NCBI GenBank assembly: GCA_000828075.3 | Contig: JXCB02000027.1 | Span: 707,691-771,690, forward strand | Length of the DNA stretch: 64,000 nucleotides | Direction: 5' to 3' | From: Tolypothrix campylonemoides VB511288 | GTDB taxonomy: Bacteria; Cyanobacteriota; Cyanobacteriia; Cyanobacteriales; Nostocaceae | Shown here: piece by piece, positions 9,278 through 17,907 of the stretch | How the letters are laid out: every line of letters starts with the position of its first letter | Numbering within the stretch: the first letter of the stretch is position 1 | Program-made: the position numbers and the translations under genes | The notes under the pieces: model-generated | Databases searched by the model: none | Told to the model about the DNA's origin: nothing | Seen by the model: only the letters and a program-made list of their open reading frames with translations

Positions 9278-9285
9278 ATTTTATC
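9278..9285. repeat. Target site duplication, right copy
   Basis: The octamer ATTTTATC directly follows the right inverted repeat of the IS66 element and is identical to the left copy. Confidence 0.9.
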
Positions 9286-9423
9286 CGTTAATGTGAGCCA
9301 GAAACTGTTATGATTGGGAGCCATAGTGTTTCTGATTGCAAGCCACTACAATTATGCAGGTTAGCGTGTTGCTGGAACTTTGAAGTTTCAATTTTTCCCT
9401 GATCTATGTTGCACGCTAAATAA

Positions 9424-9582
9424 GCGCACAACTCAATTGAATGAAGTAATTATTTATCTGTGTCCACCCTGCTCATTCCCCCCTACAAGAGGGGGGAAGA
9501 CAGAGGAAAAACTTTTATTTATTGTCCATCTGTGGTTCATTATTTCTTTGGTGTACCTTACCCAATTGCAAACCGCTATAAA
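9424..9582. repeat. Dispersed intergenic repeat, copy 1, with inserted palindrome
   Basis: This segment and 37447-37597 share both flanks: AATTGAATGAAGTAATTATTTATCTGTGTCCA-like on the left and GTCCATCTGTGGTTCATTATTTCTTTG...CCAATTGCAAACCGC on the right. The centre differs: here it holds a CCCCCC/GGGGGG hairpin (about 9478-9496). The rest of 9286-9631 holds nothing gene-like. Confidence 0.7.
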
Positions 9583-9631
9583 TCTATTTCACAAGCATGA
9601 TAAAAATTGGATGTTTCATTCCCAATTTTCA

Positions 9632-10213
9632 CTATGGCTTGCTATTTGATTGTGTTTGACTCGTGCCGTGCAGCTTAATAAAACTATCAAAAGTATACCA
9701 AGCCAACACATACCAAGGAATCGTTTCCAATTGCAATCCCCTAACAAGTAACTGCCGAATAGAAAAGATACCCAGTCCTAAAGGAAAAAGAAAGCGCAAA
9801 TCAACAACATTATCCGTCGCTTGTCTCACTCGCTTGTTCAAGTCAACAACTGCATTGGAGACTCCTGCTGCTGCTTCGGACTTTCCTAGTGCGATATCAC
9901 CGAAAATAATCCCTAAATCCCGCAGCGAGGCGACAACATTGTCCAAACTTCCATCCTCACCATCGTGATTTATCACAATGCTGCCATTCTGGATGTTAGT
10001 CCGCACCTGATTAATATTAGGATTTGCTTGTAGCGCATTGGCAATTCGTTGCATTTCCCCAGATTGACGATGGGACGGTGCAACTCGCAAACGCAAGCGT
10101 CCTGGGGTAGAACTGACAACCCGCGTAGATATAGGTTTAAGTGCAGTTTTTATAGAGTTTTCATCAATAATTTTTGGCATTTTAGTGAGATTCATATAAC
10201 CATTTTCTAACAC
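9632..10213 (-). CDS. HMA_2-like domain protein with a C-terminal membrane segment
   Basis: 193 aa. Residues about 30-100 carry an HMA_2-type ferredoxin-like module: STPGRLRLRVAP, then a QRIANALQANPNINQVR helix and a GSIVINHDG strand. There is no CxxC metal-binding pair. The C-terminal half has hydrophobic stretches (LRFLFPLGLGIFSIRQLL, then IPWYVLAWYTFDSFI) that should be membrane-inserted. It is the last gene of the co-directional cluster that begins at 15360. The shared PGRxRxRV signature links it to the N-terminus of the P-type ATPase. Function is unknown; a role in delivering or sensing substrate for that pump is inference. An alternative start at the internal ATG (MNLTK, residue 7) is possible. 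Confidence 0.82.
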   Translation of the reverse strand: MLENGYMNLTKMPKIIDENSIKTALKPISTRVVSSTPGRLRLRVAPSHRQSGEMQRIANALQANPNINQVRTNIQNGSIVINHDGEDGSLDNVVASLRDLGIIFGDIALGKSEAAAGVSNAVVDLNKRVRQATDNVVDLRFLFPLGLGIFSIRQLLVRGLQLETIPWYVLAWYTFDSFIKLHGTSQTQSNSKP

Positions 10214-10331
10214 TTAACTACCCTCCTAATTTAGGAATTCGTAATTCGTCATTAATTACAAAAATCATGACGAATTACGAATTTCCTTGGATGTTCCCTG
10301 GCTGAACCAGGGAACAAGAAATGACTGGAAA

Positions 10332-10640
10332 TTACACACCGTTATCAGGAACATTGTCAGCAGAGGTACTTGCAACATCAACTGCTGGTAGCTGTCTTCC
10401 TTCAGCAAGTTCTGCTCTGGCTTCAGCTACAATGTCCTCCCAACTTTCGCCAAGTTCTGCAACGGCTCCCTTGCTTTTTTCATAGAGAGCAAGTCCGCCT
10501 TTAATCAGTGACTTGGTTATTGGTTTACCAACGCCAGCCACAACCGGAATCACGACCGGTGCTAGAAGTACTGCTCCAATACCGGCTATAATACCGGGTG
10601 CGCCAGCGTCTTCAACGAAGTCAGTAATTTTAAATCCCAT
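10332..10640 (-). CDS. DUF5132-like small membrane protein
   Basis: 102 aa. The N-terminal MGFKITDFVEDAGAPG is followed by a glycine/valine/proline-rich hydrophobic stretch (residues about 17-38), then KSLIKGGLALYEK and an acidic amphipathic helix with GESWEDIVAEARAEL. This layout resembles the DUF5132 family; the assignment is from memory. A strong AGGAGG ribosome binding site lies about 6 bp before the ATG. It sits between the P-type ATPase and an HMA_2 protein on the same strand, so it is probably part of the same transcription unit. The role is unknown; a membrane scaffold or pump partner is a guess. Confidence 0.75.
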   Translation of the reverse strand: MGFKITDFVEDAGAPGIIAGIGAVLLAPVVIPVVAGVGKPITKSLIKGGLALYEKSKGAVAELGESWEDIVAEARAELAEGRQLPAVDVASTSADNVPDNGV

Positions 10641-10711
10641 GACGATTTTCCTCCTGGTGTATTGAAAAATTTTAGAAAGTCTATAATCCTACTATCGTTA
10701 GGACAGCTATC

Positions 10712-13036
10712 TCATCCTACTGATGGTAGAGTTTTTTGCTTGCGGCTTTTGAGAATTGGGCGCAAACCATTGACTCCTGCAACGACTGTCGAACCATTGT
10801 TAACGACTGTTGCTGCTAGGGGGTTAAGACCAAACAAAACTGCTATCAACAACGCCCCTATATTAGGAACAGCGATCAGACTGGTGTTTTGCCGAATTAA
10901 CTGTCTGGCTTTGCGGGCAATTTCAATTGCCTCCAACAAACCATGCAAGTCATTCTGCATCAGCACTACGTCCGCAGTTTCGCGGGCTATTTCAGAACCG
11001 TTGGCGAAGGAAACGGAAACATCAGCATAAGCTAAGGCTGGTGAATCATTGATGCCATCGCCGACAAATGCAACTGTCTTGCCTTGTTCGTGCAGTTCGC
11101 GGACAACCGTTGCTTTCTGTTCAGGAAAGGCTTCTGCGTGGGTATGCGTCGGATGAATTCCTAGTTCAGCAGCAACAGCGCTAGCAGTCCGCTTGTTGTC
11201 TCCAGTCAGCATGTGGACTTCCACACCTTCGACTGTCAACAGTGATGTGATGACTTCTCGACTTTCGGGACGAAGTATGTCACTATACTCTATTCTACCT
11301 TGAAGTTGACCATTACTAGCGACATAAATCTGTGATTTTGCCTGTTTTTGGTGCCCATTGAGATTCATCTCAACGCCTTCAGCACGCAGAAAGCGATCGC
11401 TCCCCACATATACAGTCTCGCCGTCAATTTCTGCTTTCACGCCCAGACCAAGTTGATAATCCCACTTACTACGGGATAGAACTTCGATTCCCTGGGTTTG
11501 GGCATAGCGCACAATTGCCTCTGCTACTGGGTGAGTTAAACGCTGTTCAGCAGCAGCAGCCAGTTCCAGGACTCGCGTTGTTGACGTTGCCGGATTCAGA
11601 CTTTCGACACCAACAACATCCACTTCACCTTTCGTGAGTGTGCCTGTTTTATCAAACACAATGGTGTCAACTTCTGCGAGTTTTTCTAACGCGCGTCCGC
11701 TACGGATAAGAACACCGCGCCGTGCTGCATAACTCAGTGCTGCTAAAACCGTTGTTGGAACCGATACACGAATTCCTGTAGCAAAGTCCAGGGTTAGGAC
11801 ACTGGCTGCCCGTGCTGGGTTACGGGTTGCGGCAAATACTGCCCCACCCAGTAGCAATGTTGGCACGACAGCTTTTTGAGCAATGTTCAAGGCATGGTTT
11901 TCCATGCGGGTATCATGAACGGGAGCTTCTTGCATTAACTTAATGCTCTGTCCAGCACAGGTGTCGTTACCTACCCGTTCCGCCGCAATATAAATTCGTC
12001 CCTCCCGCATCAGGGTTGAAGCATAAACGGTTTGTCCCTTTTTCTTCAAAACGGGCATGGACTCACCAGTGAGTTTCTGCTCATCCAGCAGTGCTTTACC
12101 GCGCAGGATTGTCCCATCCACCGGGACTTGTTCGCCAGGGTAAACAATCACCGTATCTCCTGGCTGCACGTCTTGTATGGGAATTTGCACCTTTTCACCA
12201 TCACGCTCAACCCAGACGAACTGTCCGAGAGAACTGAGCAAATCCAAAGTTTGTTGAGCCGAAGAACGAGCCGTGCGATCGCGTATATTCTCCCCAACTT
12301 CAATTAAACTCAGCATCAGTGCAGGCGTGAGAAATTGACCTTGGACTGTGGTAATGGCGATCGCCATAAAATCCAGAAAGTCAATATTCAGTTTGCGCTC
12401 AACCCAGATCCCCTCCCAAGCTCGTTTCACAACCGGCAATGTGGCAAGGGCTATACTTCCCGCCACCATAACAGGCGGAATAGTCAATCCCAAAGGTCCA
12501 CCCAACACAGCTAAAGCCGTAGCTATAGCCGAAAGTTGCATCCCTGGCCAAGATTTTTCTTCTTCATCGGATGCAGGTTGTGGCTTGGATTGTTTGAGAA
12601 CAATGACTTCACTTGCGGCTTGAATCAAATAGCTCAGATGCGATCGCATCTTAGCATCTGAAACTTTTCCTGGTTTATAAGTAACTGTCACTGACGCCGC
12701 CGCGTGCCTGATCCGGACACTTGTCACAAGCGAATCAGCTTCCAACAACATTTGCAGGCGCTGTGCATAGTCTGCATCAGAACGCAGACGAGCTACTCGC
12801 AATCTCATCCTTCCTGGGATTGTATGTACAACGCTGTATGGAACTTTGGGAGACTGAACCTGTGAGTGTCCATTCCTCTCAACTAAAGAACCCTTCCCAT
12901 TTTTTGCTGCTACAGCGACTTCGGAAACATAACCTCGGGAGGGCGGTATTTGCACACTAACTTCTGCCATTTCTTTTTGTTCTCTCTCATACAAAAATTG
13001 TTCAAATTGAATTTTTAAAGCCTCTGTGCGAGACAC
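10712..13036 (-). CDS. P1B-like heavy-metal P-type ATPase lacking a CPx motif, with N-terminal HMA_2 module
   Basis: 774 aa. Residues about 68-140 form an HMA_2 module (TIPGRMRLRVARL) without CxxC. The P-type core is intact: LTGES actuator loop, phosphorylation motif DKTGTLTKG near residue 460, LTHPVAEAIV (the HP motif of P1B pumps), MLTGDNK and GDGINDSPAL. In the membrane helix before the phosphorylation domain, where P1B pumps carry CPC, CPH, SPC or TPC, the sequence reads LTLDFATGIRVSVPTT, with no cysteine and the CPC position replaced by LDF. The transported ion is therefore unclear. The last helix contains NNGST. It is in a co-directional cluster with HMA_2 and DUF5132 proteins; 106 bp separate it from the preceding 316-aa gene. 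Confidence 0.92.
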   Translation of the reverse strand: MSRTEALKIQFEQFLYEREQKEMAEVSVQIPPSRGYVSEVAVAAKNGKGSLVERNGHSQVQSPKVPYSVVHTIPGRMRLRVARLRSDADYAQRLQMLLEADSLVTSVRIRHAAASVTVTYKPGKVSDAKMRSHLSYLIQAASEVIVLKQSKPQPASDEEEKSWPGMQLSAIATALAVLGGPLGLTIPPVMVAGSIALATLPVVKRAWEGIWVERKLNIDFLDFMAIAITTVQGQFLTPALMLSLIEVGENIRDRTARSSAQQTLDLLSSLGQFVWVERDGEKVQIPIQDVQPGDTVIVYPGEQVPVDGTILRGKALLDEQKLTGESMPVLKKKGQTVYASTLMREGRIYIAAERVGNDTCAGQSIKLMQEAPVHDTRMENHALNIAQKAVVPTLLLGGAVFAATRNPARAASVLTLDFATGIRVSVPTTVLAALSYAARRGVLIRSGRALEKLAEVDTIVFDKTGTLTKGEVDVVGVESLNPATSTTRVLELAAAAEQRLTHPVAEAIVRYAQTQGIEVLSRSKWDYQLGLGVKAEIDGETVYVGSDRFLRAEGVEMNLNGHQKQAKSQIYVASNGQLQGRIEYSDILRPESREVITSLLTVEGVEVHMLTGDNKRTASAVAAELGIHPTHTHAEAFPEQKATVVRELHEQGKTVAFVGDGINDSPALAYADVSVSFANGSEIARETADVVLMQNDLHGLLEAIEIARKARQLIRQNTSLIAVPNIGALLIAVLFGLNPLAATVVNNGSTVVAGVNGLRPILKSRKQKTLPSVG

Positions 13037-13142
13037 AGATGGAGGTATTCAGGTGGTGAGGCTTGTAGGCGGACTTTAAAGCTACCCTATTTCCTGACAC
13101 CCATACATCCTACTTTCAAGCGACGGCTTGCCTATCTTCTGG

Positions 13143-14093
13143 CTAATTTATGGCAACAACACTATCCCCAGCAGCAGATTGAATCAGACTGGATAGATAT
13201 GATATCGCTTGTTCCAAAAGGCTCAAGGAACGCTTTTGGGAATTGAGCATTGCTCCAGACTTGTAAGTAATCACTATCGAGGCTGCCGCGTTATTAACGC
13301 GTTCGCCAGTGACGACAGGATCTGCTTTGAGCAACGCCTCCAACCGTTGGACGTATTTTGAGTCTTTAGCTATTCGAGGCACGCGAAAACGCACTCGTCC
13401 TGGAATTGCATGAGCAATGCTATACGCCACTGTTGCTGGTTGTGTGGGTTGATGAGTCTTGTCAAGATCATGATTGAACTGATCTTGTGGGGTGGGCATC
13501 TTGCCCGCCCGTTCTAATTGAGAGTCAAAGGAGGAGCCTCCCGCCCGTTCTAATTCCAATCCTAGGGATACTCCCGCCCTCTCTGATTTGGATTGCAAGG
13601 ATACTCCCATCCCAACTGATCGGGGATCAGACGAGACGCCCGCACTCACAGTTTCATAACCATTCTCTTTTTCTTGTACAACGCTGTTACCACCGGCTCT
13701 TTGAGATACAGAGGATGAAATCACTGGCTTTTCGGTTGCTGGCATTGTCTCTTCTGGGTTGCTGGCAGATTGAATCAGATTAGCCAAATACAGACGAATC
13801 TCAGAATCTGACATAATACCAGATTTGTAAGTAATGACAATAGACCCTGCCATGTAATTGATTTGCTGGGTGATGATCCAAGGCACACAAGCGAGCAAAT
13901 TCTGCAAGCGCTGCACATATTTTCGATCTTCGGATATCCGAGGAATGCAAAATCCTACTCTGGTTGGAAGTGCATACGTAATGCTGTAATAAACCGGATT
14001 TGGCTTTGCTATTGGAGAATGAGTCTCTTCCTCTATTATTTCCTGAGCCTTCTTACTTGAATACAGTGTTAATTGCGATGTTGAACCAGCCAT
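13143..14093 (-). CDS. Tandem HMA_2-like protein (two modules) with repeat-derived linker
   Basis: 316 aa. Module 1 (about residues 33-105) has YALPTRVGFCIPRI...RLQNLL...SIVITYKSG. Module 2 (about 222-300) has HAIPGRVRFRVPRI...RLEALL...SIVITYKSG. There is no CxxC pair. The linker between them (about 125-205) is low complexity, with repeated ERAG units: SERAGVS, LERAGGS, QLERAGK. At DNA level this is a reiterated CCCGCCCGTTCTAATT-type repeat (13497-13575). No signal peptide or strong membrane helix is evident. Its start overlaps the upstream gene by 41 bp, so the two are co-translated. The function is unknown; it is presumably a partner of the ATPase. Confidence 0.82.
   Translation of the reverse strand: MAGSTSQLTLYSSKKAQEIIEEETHSPIAKPNPVYYSITYALPTRVGFCIPRISEDRKYVQRLQNLLACVPWIITQQINYMAGSIVITYKSGIMSDSEIRLYLANLIQSASNPEETMPATEKPVISSSVSQRAGGNSVVQEKENGYETVSAGVSSDPRSVGMGVSLQSKSERAGVSLGLELERAGGSSFDSQLERAGKMPTPQDQFNHDLDKTHQPTQPATVAYSIAHAIPGRVRFRVPRIAKDSKYVQRLEALLKADPVVTGERVNNAAASIVITYKSGAMLNSQKRSLSLLEQAISYLSSLIQSAAGDSVVAIN
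13497..13612. repeat. In-frame reiterated repeat inside the 316-aa HMA_2 gene
   Basis: CCCGCCCGTTCTAATT-like units recur at about 13501, 13540 and, degenerate, 13573, joined by ATACTCCC-type sequence. They code the ERAG-rich linker. Related GGGCATCTTGCCCGCCC sequence occurs outside genes at about 58020-58035, showing that an intergenic repeat family has spread into a coding region without breaking the frame. Confidence 0.65.
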
Positions 14094-15360
14094 TTTTGTC
14101 CTCCAATGTTCCTGAGTCGGGAACTGAGTCTAACGGAAAGTTCGCCAGAAACGATAGGGCTGTAGAAAGAGCTGGAGTCTTGAAATCAGACCATATACTC
14201 TCTGTTTCGATTGGCTGCTGTTCTGCTGTTGTTGATCCTGCTGGTTCTACAAGCTGATTTGGTGGAAGCGGTTGCTCTGTTGTTATCTTTACAGGTGTTG
14301 TGTTTACAGGTGTTGTGTTTACAGGTGTTGTTTGAGGGATTGTTTTGTCAGCCAACTCCATCAAACCAACCCAATAGGACACTGGTATCTCACCTGCTTT
14401 GTAGGCGATCGCAATTGATGCTGCATCGCAATTCATACGCACGCTTGTCACTTTAGAATCGGTTTTCAGCAACCTCTCAAGTCGCCGCGCATAAGCGCGA
14501 TCGCCGGCAACTCGCGGCACATGAAACCTGATACGTCCTGGAATGGCATGAACAACGCTATAAGCAATTTTTCCAAGCTGTGCTGCTACGTCGTTAACCT
14601 TGTCAACAACATTTGTTGACTTTTCAGTTTTGATGGGAAATGTTTGCTGCACTTTTGATATTGAAGGTTGGTCACTTTTATTCGGTTTTGTTTCCGAAGC
14701 TTTTTGAGAATTTTTCTTGATTTGTGATGCTGCAACTTGAGGCTTAAGAGAGTTAATCACCCGACGAGTTGCATTTGCCGTAATCATGTAAACCGGAATC
14801 GATGGCAAACCGCTGATTCCCAGTCCCCCAGTGACTGCTAATCCCGTAAACATCGGAATAAACGAAATGCCCTGCTCTTTCCAAAAATCAGCAGATTTCC
14901 ATGCAGCAAACGGGTCTTGTTTGCTTTCTGCTTGAGGCGAAGCTGGCAATTGGTGTATGTCAAATTGCTGGAGTCTCTCCAACATCTGGGGCAAGGACAG
15001 TTTATTTTCATCAAAGTTAACAACTAAACTGCCCGTTTGATCATTAACCGATACTTCCTTGACCCCATCTTGCTTTCTTAAATTTTGAGAGATGGTTTCA
15101 AGTATCGAGTTATGACTACCGTCAGTAGCACGGATTCGGACGCGCCCTGCTGTTGCATGAACAATTTGCAATCCACCTACAGGTGGTTGCATTGTTGATT
15201 GTGCAACAGATGATTGTGCAACTGATTCTGCAACAGATTTGCTGGTAGTTTCACTTGATTCATCGCTTTGTTGGTGATCTTGTTGGTGATCTGAGATTAA
15301 ATCGACAAGCTTTTGCTCCCGAGGACTTAATCTCTCGCGACTACTGAGAGTTTTGGTCAT
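14053..15360 (-). CDS. Tandem HMA_2-like protein (two modules) with central hydrophobic segment
   Basis: 435 aa, first gene of the metal-pump-like cluster. Module 1 (about residues 63-135) has IVHATAGRVRIRA and a SLVVNFDENK strand. Module 2 (about 265-340) has HAIPGRIRFHVPRV, RRLERLLKTDSKVTSVR and SIAIAYKAG. Between them, around 160-200, FIPMFTGLAVTGGLGISGLPSIPVYMITA could be a membrane hairpin. The C-terminal linker contains an exact short tandem repeat, TTPVNTTPVNTTPVK, from a 15-bp DNA repeat at about 14289-14333. No CxxC is present. It overlaps the next gene by 41 bp. A role in the metal pump system is inferred from neighbours only. Confidence 0.82.
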   Translation of the reverse strand: MTKTLSSRERLSPREQKLVDLISDHQQDHQQSDESSETTSKSVAESVAQSSVAQSTMQPPVGGLQIVHATAGRVRIRATDGSHNSILETISQNLRKQDGVKEVSVNDQTGSLVVNFDENKLSLPQMLERLQQFDIHQLPASPQAESKQDPFAAWKSADFWKEQGISFIPMFTGLAVTGGLGISGLPSIPVYMITANATRRVINSLKPQVAASQIKKNSQKASETKPNKSDQPSISKVQQTFPIKTEKSTNVVDKVNDVAAQLGKIAYSVVHAIPGRIRFHVPRVAGDRAYARRLERLLKTDSKVTSVRMNCDAASIAIAYKAGEIPVSYWVGLMELADKTIPQTTPVNTTPVNTTPVKITTEQPLPPNQLVEPAGSTTAEQQPIETESIWSDFKTPALSTALSFLANFPLDSVPDSGTLEDKNGWFNIAINTVFK

Positions 15361-15454
15361 TTACCCGATAACTGCGTCAAGCCAGATGGTTAACAATAGG
15401 TTAAATGTAACTTAAAATTCCAGGCAATTTATCACTCTTTAGAATTATTAATAC

Positions 15455-15988
15455 TTAAGTGTTGTTGATCACTCTTTTCTGATATACTTGCTCTGTGATT
15501 ATGTCCAAAGTACTTTCTAGCCTATCTAAAAAGACGATACCGTCGAGATGGTCATACTCGTGTTGAAATATACGAGCTACAAAATCAGTAAATTCTTGCT
15601 TTTGTAGTTTACCATTTCGGTTTGTATATTCTACTTCAATTGCTTGGGATCTTGGAACTAATCCTCTAATCCCAGGAATAGACAAACAACCTTCCCAACC
15701 TTTAACTATCTCCGTTGAAGAAGCGATGATTTTGGGATTAATCATCGCAGTGGGTTCCATGGACGGAGCGTTAGGATACCTGAGATTAGGGCGAGAGGCA
15801 ACTATAAATAAACGACAGGATTGGGCAACCTGAGGTGCAGCAATTCCAACACCGTTAGCCTGAGCAACTGTCGCCATTAAGTCGTCAATCAGTTTTTGAA
15901 TGCGTTGATCATTGATATTTTCTACCACTGTAGCTTTTTGACGCAGTATTGGATCGCCTAATTCAATTATTGGTAACAATTCACCCAT
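15455..15988 (-). CDS. def: Peptide deformylase
   Basis: 177 aa. It removes the formyl group from the N-terminal methionine of new proteins in the cytosol. All three motifs are present: GVGIAAPQ (residues 46-53), EGCLS with metal ligand C101, and HEYDH with ligands H143 and H147 and catalytic E144. Length is normal. It lies 94 bp downstream of the HMA_2 cluster start on the same strand, but the intervening AT-rich gap suggests a separate promoter for the cluster. Cyanobacteria often carry more than one def; only one is in this window. Confidence 0.97.
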   Translation of the reverse strand: MGELLPIIELGDPILRQKATVVENINDQRIQKLIDDLMATVAQANGVGIAAPQVAQSCRLFIVASRPNLRYPNAPSMEPTAMINPKIIASSTEIVKGWEGCLSIPGIRGLVPRSQAIEVEYTNRNGKLQKQEFTDFVARIFQHEYDHLDGIVFLDRLESTLDIITEQVYQKRVINNT

Positions 15989-16081
15989 AAAAATAAAAAC
16001 TCCTATCTATAGGTAAAAGTTATGAAATATAAATTAAAAATATTTTTTATTCATAATTCATACTTCATAAGTTATAACAAT

Positions 16082-17332
16082 TCAACTTCCACGCCTAACA
16101 GGTAAAGGTTCAGGTTTTACTGCTATTTGTGTTGTTTGTCCATTGCGTAATACTTGTAATTTTACAGGAAAACCAATTTTACTATTTTCGACTATTTTTT
16201 GTACTTCTTCTATTGTAGAGACTGACTGGTTTTCAATGCTTTGAATCACATCACCTTCTTTGAGTCCAGCGGAGGCTGCTGGAGAACGCGGCACAACCTC
16301 AAGTAATAAAACTCCCTTATCTGTTGCCAAATCAATCCCTAATCTAGACCTAACTTTTTCCTTAACTTCTGGATTCAAAGTCACCATTTGAATACCTAAA
16401 TAAGGATGTTCAACTCTACCTTTTGCTATTAATTCCTGAGCAATCTTTTGTGCCGTACTAATAGGAATAGCAAATCCCAAGCCTTGAGCGCCGCGAATGA
16501 TTGCAGTATTCATAGCGATGACATCTCCACGAGCATTCAGCAGTGGTCCCCCAGAGTTACCAGGATTAATAGCAGCATCGGTTTGAATGAAATCAACACG
16601 CTTGTCAGTAACACCGATGTCACTGCTAGAGCGACCGATAGCACTGATAATACCAGATGTAACAGTATAATCCAAACCAAGAGGATTACCAATTGCAATC
16701 ACCGCTTCTCCTGGTTGCAAAACTTCAGAGTTACCTAAAGAAACAGTTGGCAAGTTATTTGCTTCTATTTTAATCACAGCAACATCCGTCACCGGGTCTT
16801 CACCCATGACACGTCCGTCAAAAGAGCGACCATCTTTGAGTTTCACCTTGACAATATCAGCACCGTTCACCACATGGGAATTCGTTAAAATTTGACCGCC
16901 GGAGTTAATAATGAACCCAGAACCGCTACCTTGTTCTACTCTTTCTCTAGGTTGCGAGCCAAAAAACCGCTGGAAAAATGGATCGTCAAAATCTTCGGGT
17001 ATCCGAGAAACTACTGTTTTAGCAGCATCAATGCGAACAACTGCAGGTCCGACTTTTTGTACAACTCCAACAACGAAGTTAGAATTACTGGACGATGAGA
17101 CAACGGACACATTTGTGGAAGTGTTAGGATCAGTTTTCCTTTGAGGTGACTTTTGAAGTTGAGCATCTGATTTTCTCGCATCAAACGTACCAGCAGGTAT
17201 GGAACAACCCCCCATAGACATGATTGCTACACTACTTAGCAGCATAACCAAAACAGTGTATGCTGACCAGCTTTGGGGCAAACGCCCTGCAACAATATCT
17301 TTAGGCTGAAAACCATGGTCTTTTGTCTTCAT
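16082..17332 (-). CDS. Deg/HtrA-family serine protease with PDZ domain
   Basis: 416 aa. The N-terminal hydrophobic segment (residues about 23-42) ends in MGGCS, which could be a lipobox, so the protein is exported and perhaps lipid-anchored. The trypsin-like domain has the triad H153 (NSHVV), D183 (TDVAV) and S260 (GNSGGP). A single PDZ domain occupies about 305-405 ([20 protein letters not shown]). This is the HhoA/HhoB/HtrA group that degrades misfolded proteins in the cyanobacterial periplasm or thylakoid lumen; which orthologue cannot be decided. A second, PDZ-less relative is encoded at 46087. Confidence 0.95.
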   Translation of the reverse strand: MKTKDHGFQPKDIVAGRLPQSWSAYTVLVMLLSSVAIMSMGGCSIPAGTFDARKSDAQLQKSPQRKTDPNTSTNVSVVSSSSNSNFVVGVVQKVGPAVVRIDAAKTVVSRIPEDFDDPFFQRFFGSQPRERVEQGSGSGFIINSGGQILTNSHVVNGADIVKVKLKDGRSFDGRVMGEDPVTDVAVIKIEANNLPTVSLGNSEVLQPGEAVIAIGNPLGLDYTVTSGIISAIGRSSSDIGVTDKRVDFIQTDAAINPGNSGGPLLNARGDVIAMNTAIIRGAQGLGFAIPISTAQKIAQELIAKGRVEHPYLGIQMVTLNPEVKEKVRSRLGIDLATDKGVLLLEVVPRSPAASAGLKEGDVIQSIENQSVSTIEEVQKIVENSKIGFPVKLQVLRNGQTTQIAVKPEPLPVRRGS

Positions 17333-17907
17333 TTGTCTTTGCTTCTCCGTATCAATCAGTCAGTGTTAGAATCTTGGCTACCGGGGGGAGTCCAAGAATG
17401 ATGACAACTCAAAAAGTTGTTCGCTGGTTTAGAGGATAGTTTGCTAAATTGGTGCTTACCTATATCTTCAATTATTGTCAACGACTTCTAGTTGAGTACA
17501 ATCCCCAGGCACTGAAAGGCAGGGCTGCTGTAGTTAACTCTAGTTGACCAGTTTTAGTCCATTAACGGACTACGTTCAGGGCAAGTGTTTAAGTTCCTAC
17601 TCCGGAATGCTTGCCAGTTCCGCGAACGCCAGTCGCCTCAAGTCGGGAAACCCGCCCACGGCGCTGGCTCCCCTAGAACCAGATTGTTAAACGTCCGATG
17701 AAGTTTAGGCAGAGTGCAATCTGGAAAGTTACCGACCCTGAACATTGACGAGGCAAACTTTACCCGAAAGGGTTTCCCGGAAACGGGGGCGCTTGGATAA
17801 GTTTAACGGGAAATTTATTTCCCGTTGGGCTTCCTCCGCAGTCTTAAAAAGACGGGGCTTCCGCCCTTTGATTTTGGTGACGATCGCACTCGCATTGGTG
17901 GTAAATC
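17333..17907. other. Gap upstream of dnaA with REP-like palindromes
   Basis: 575 bp between divergent deg and dnaA, so both promoters should be here. Around 17619-17665 a palindrome-rich segment (GCGAACGCCAGTCGCC...GGCGCTGGC) and near 17765-17795 GGGTTTCCCGGAAACGGG resemble the REP-like hairpins at 37290-37370 and 37500-37545. No DnaA boxes of the TTTTCCACA type were found here; they are all on the other side of dnaA. Confidence 0.5.

Noticed and set aside
16082-17332. Deg protease as part of an operon with def
   Set aside because: They are on the same strand but separated by 93 bp of AT-rich DNA with no overlap; co-transcription cannot be claimed.
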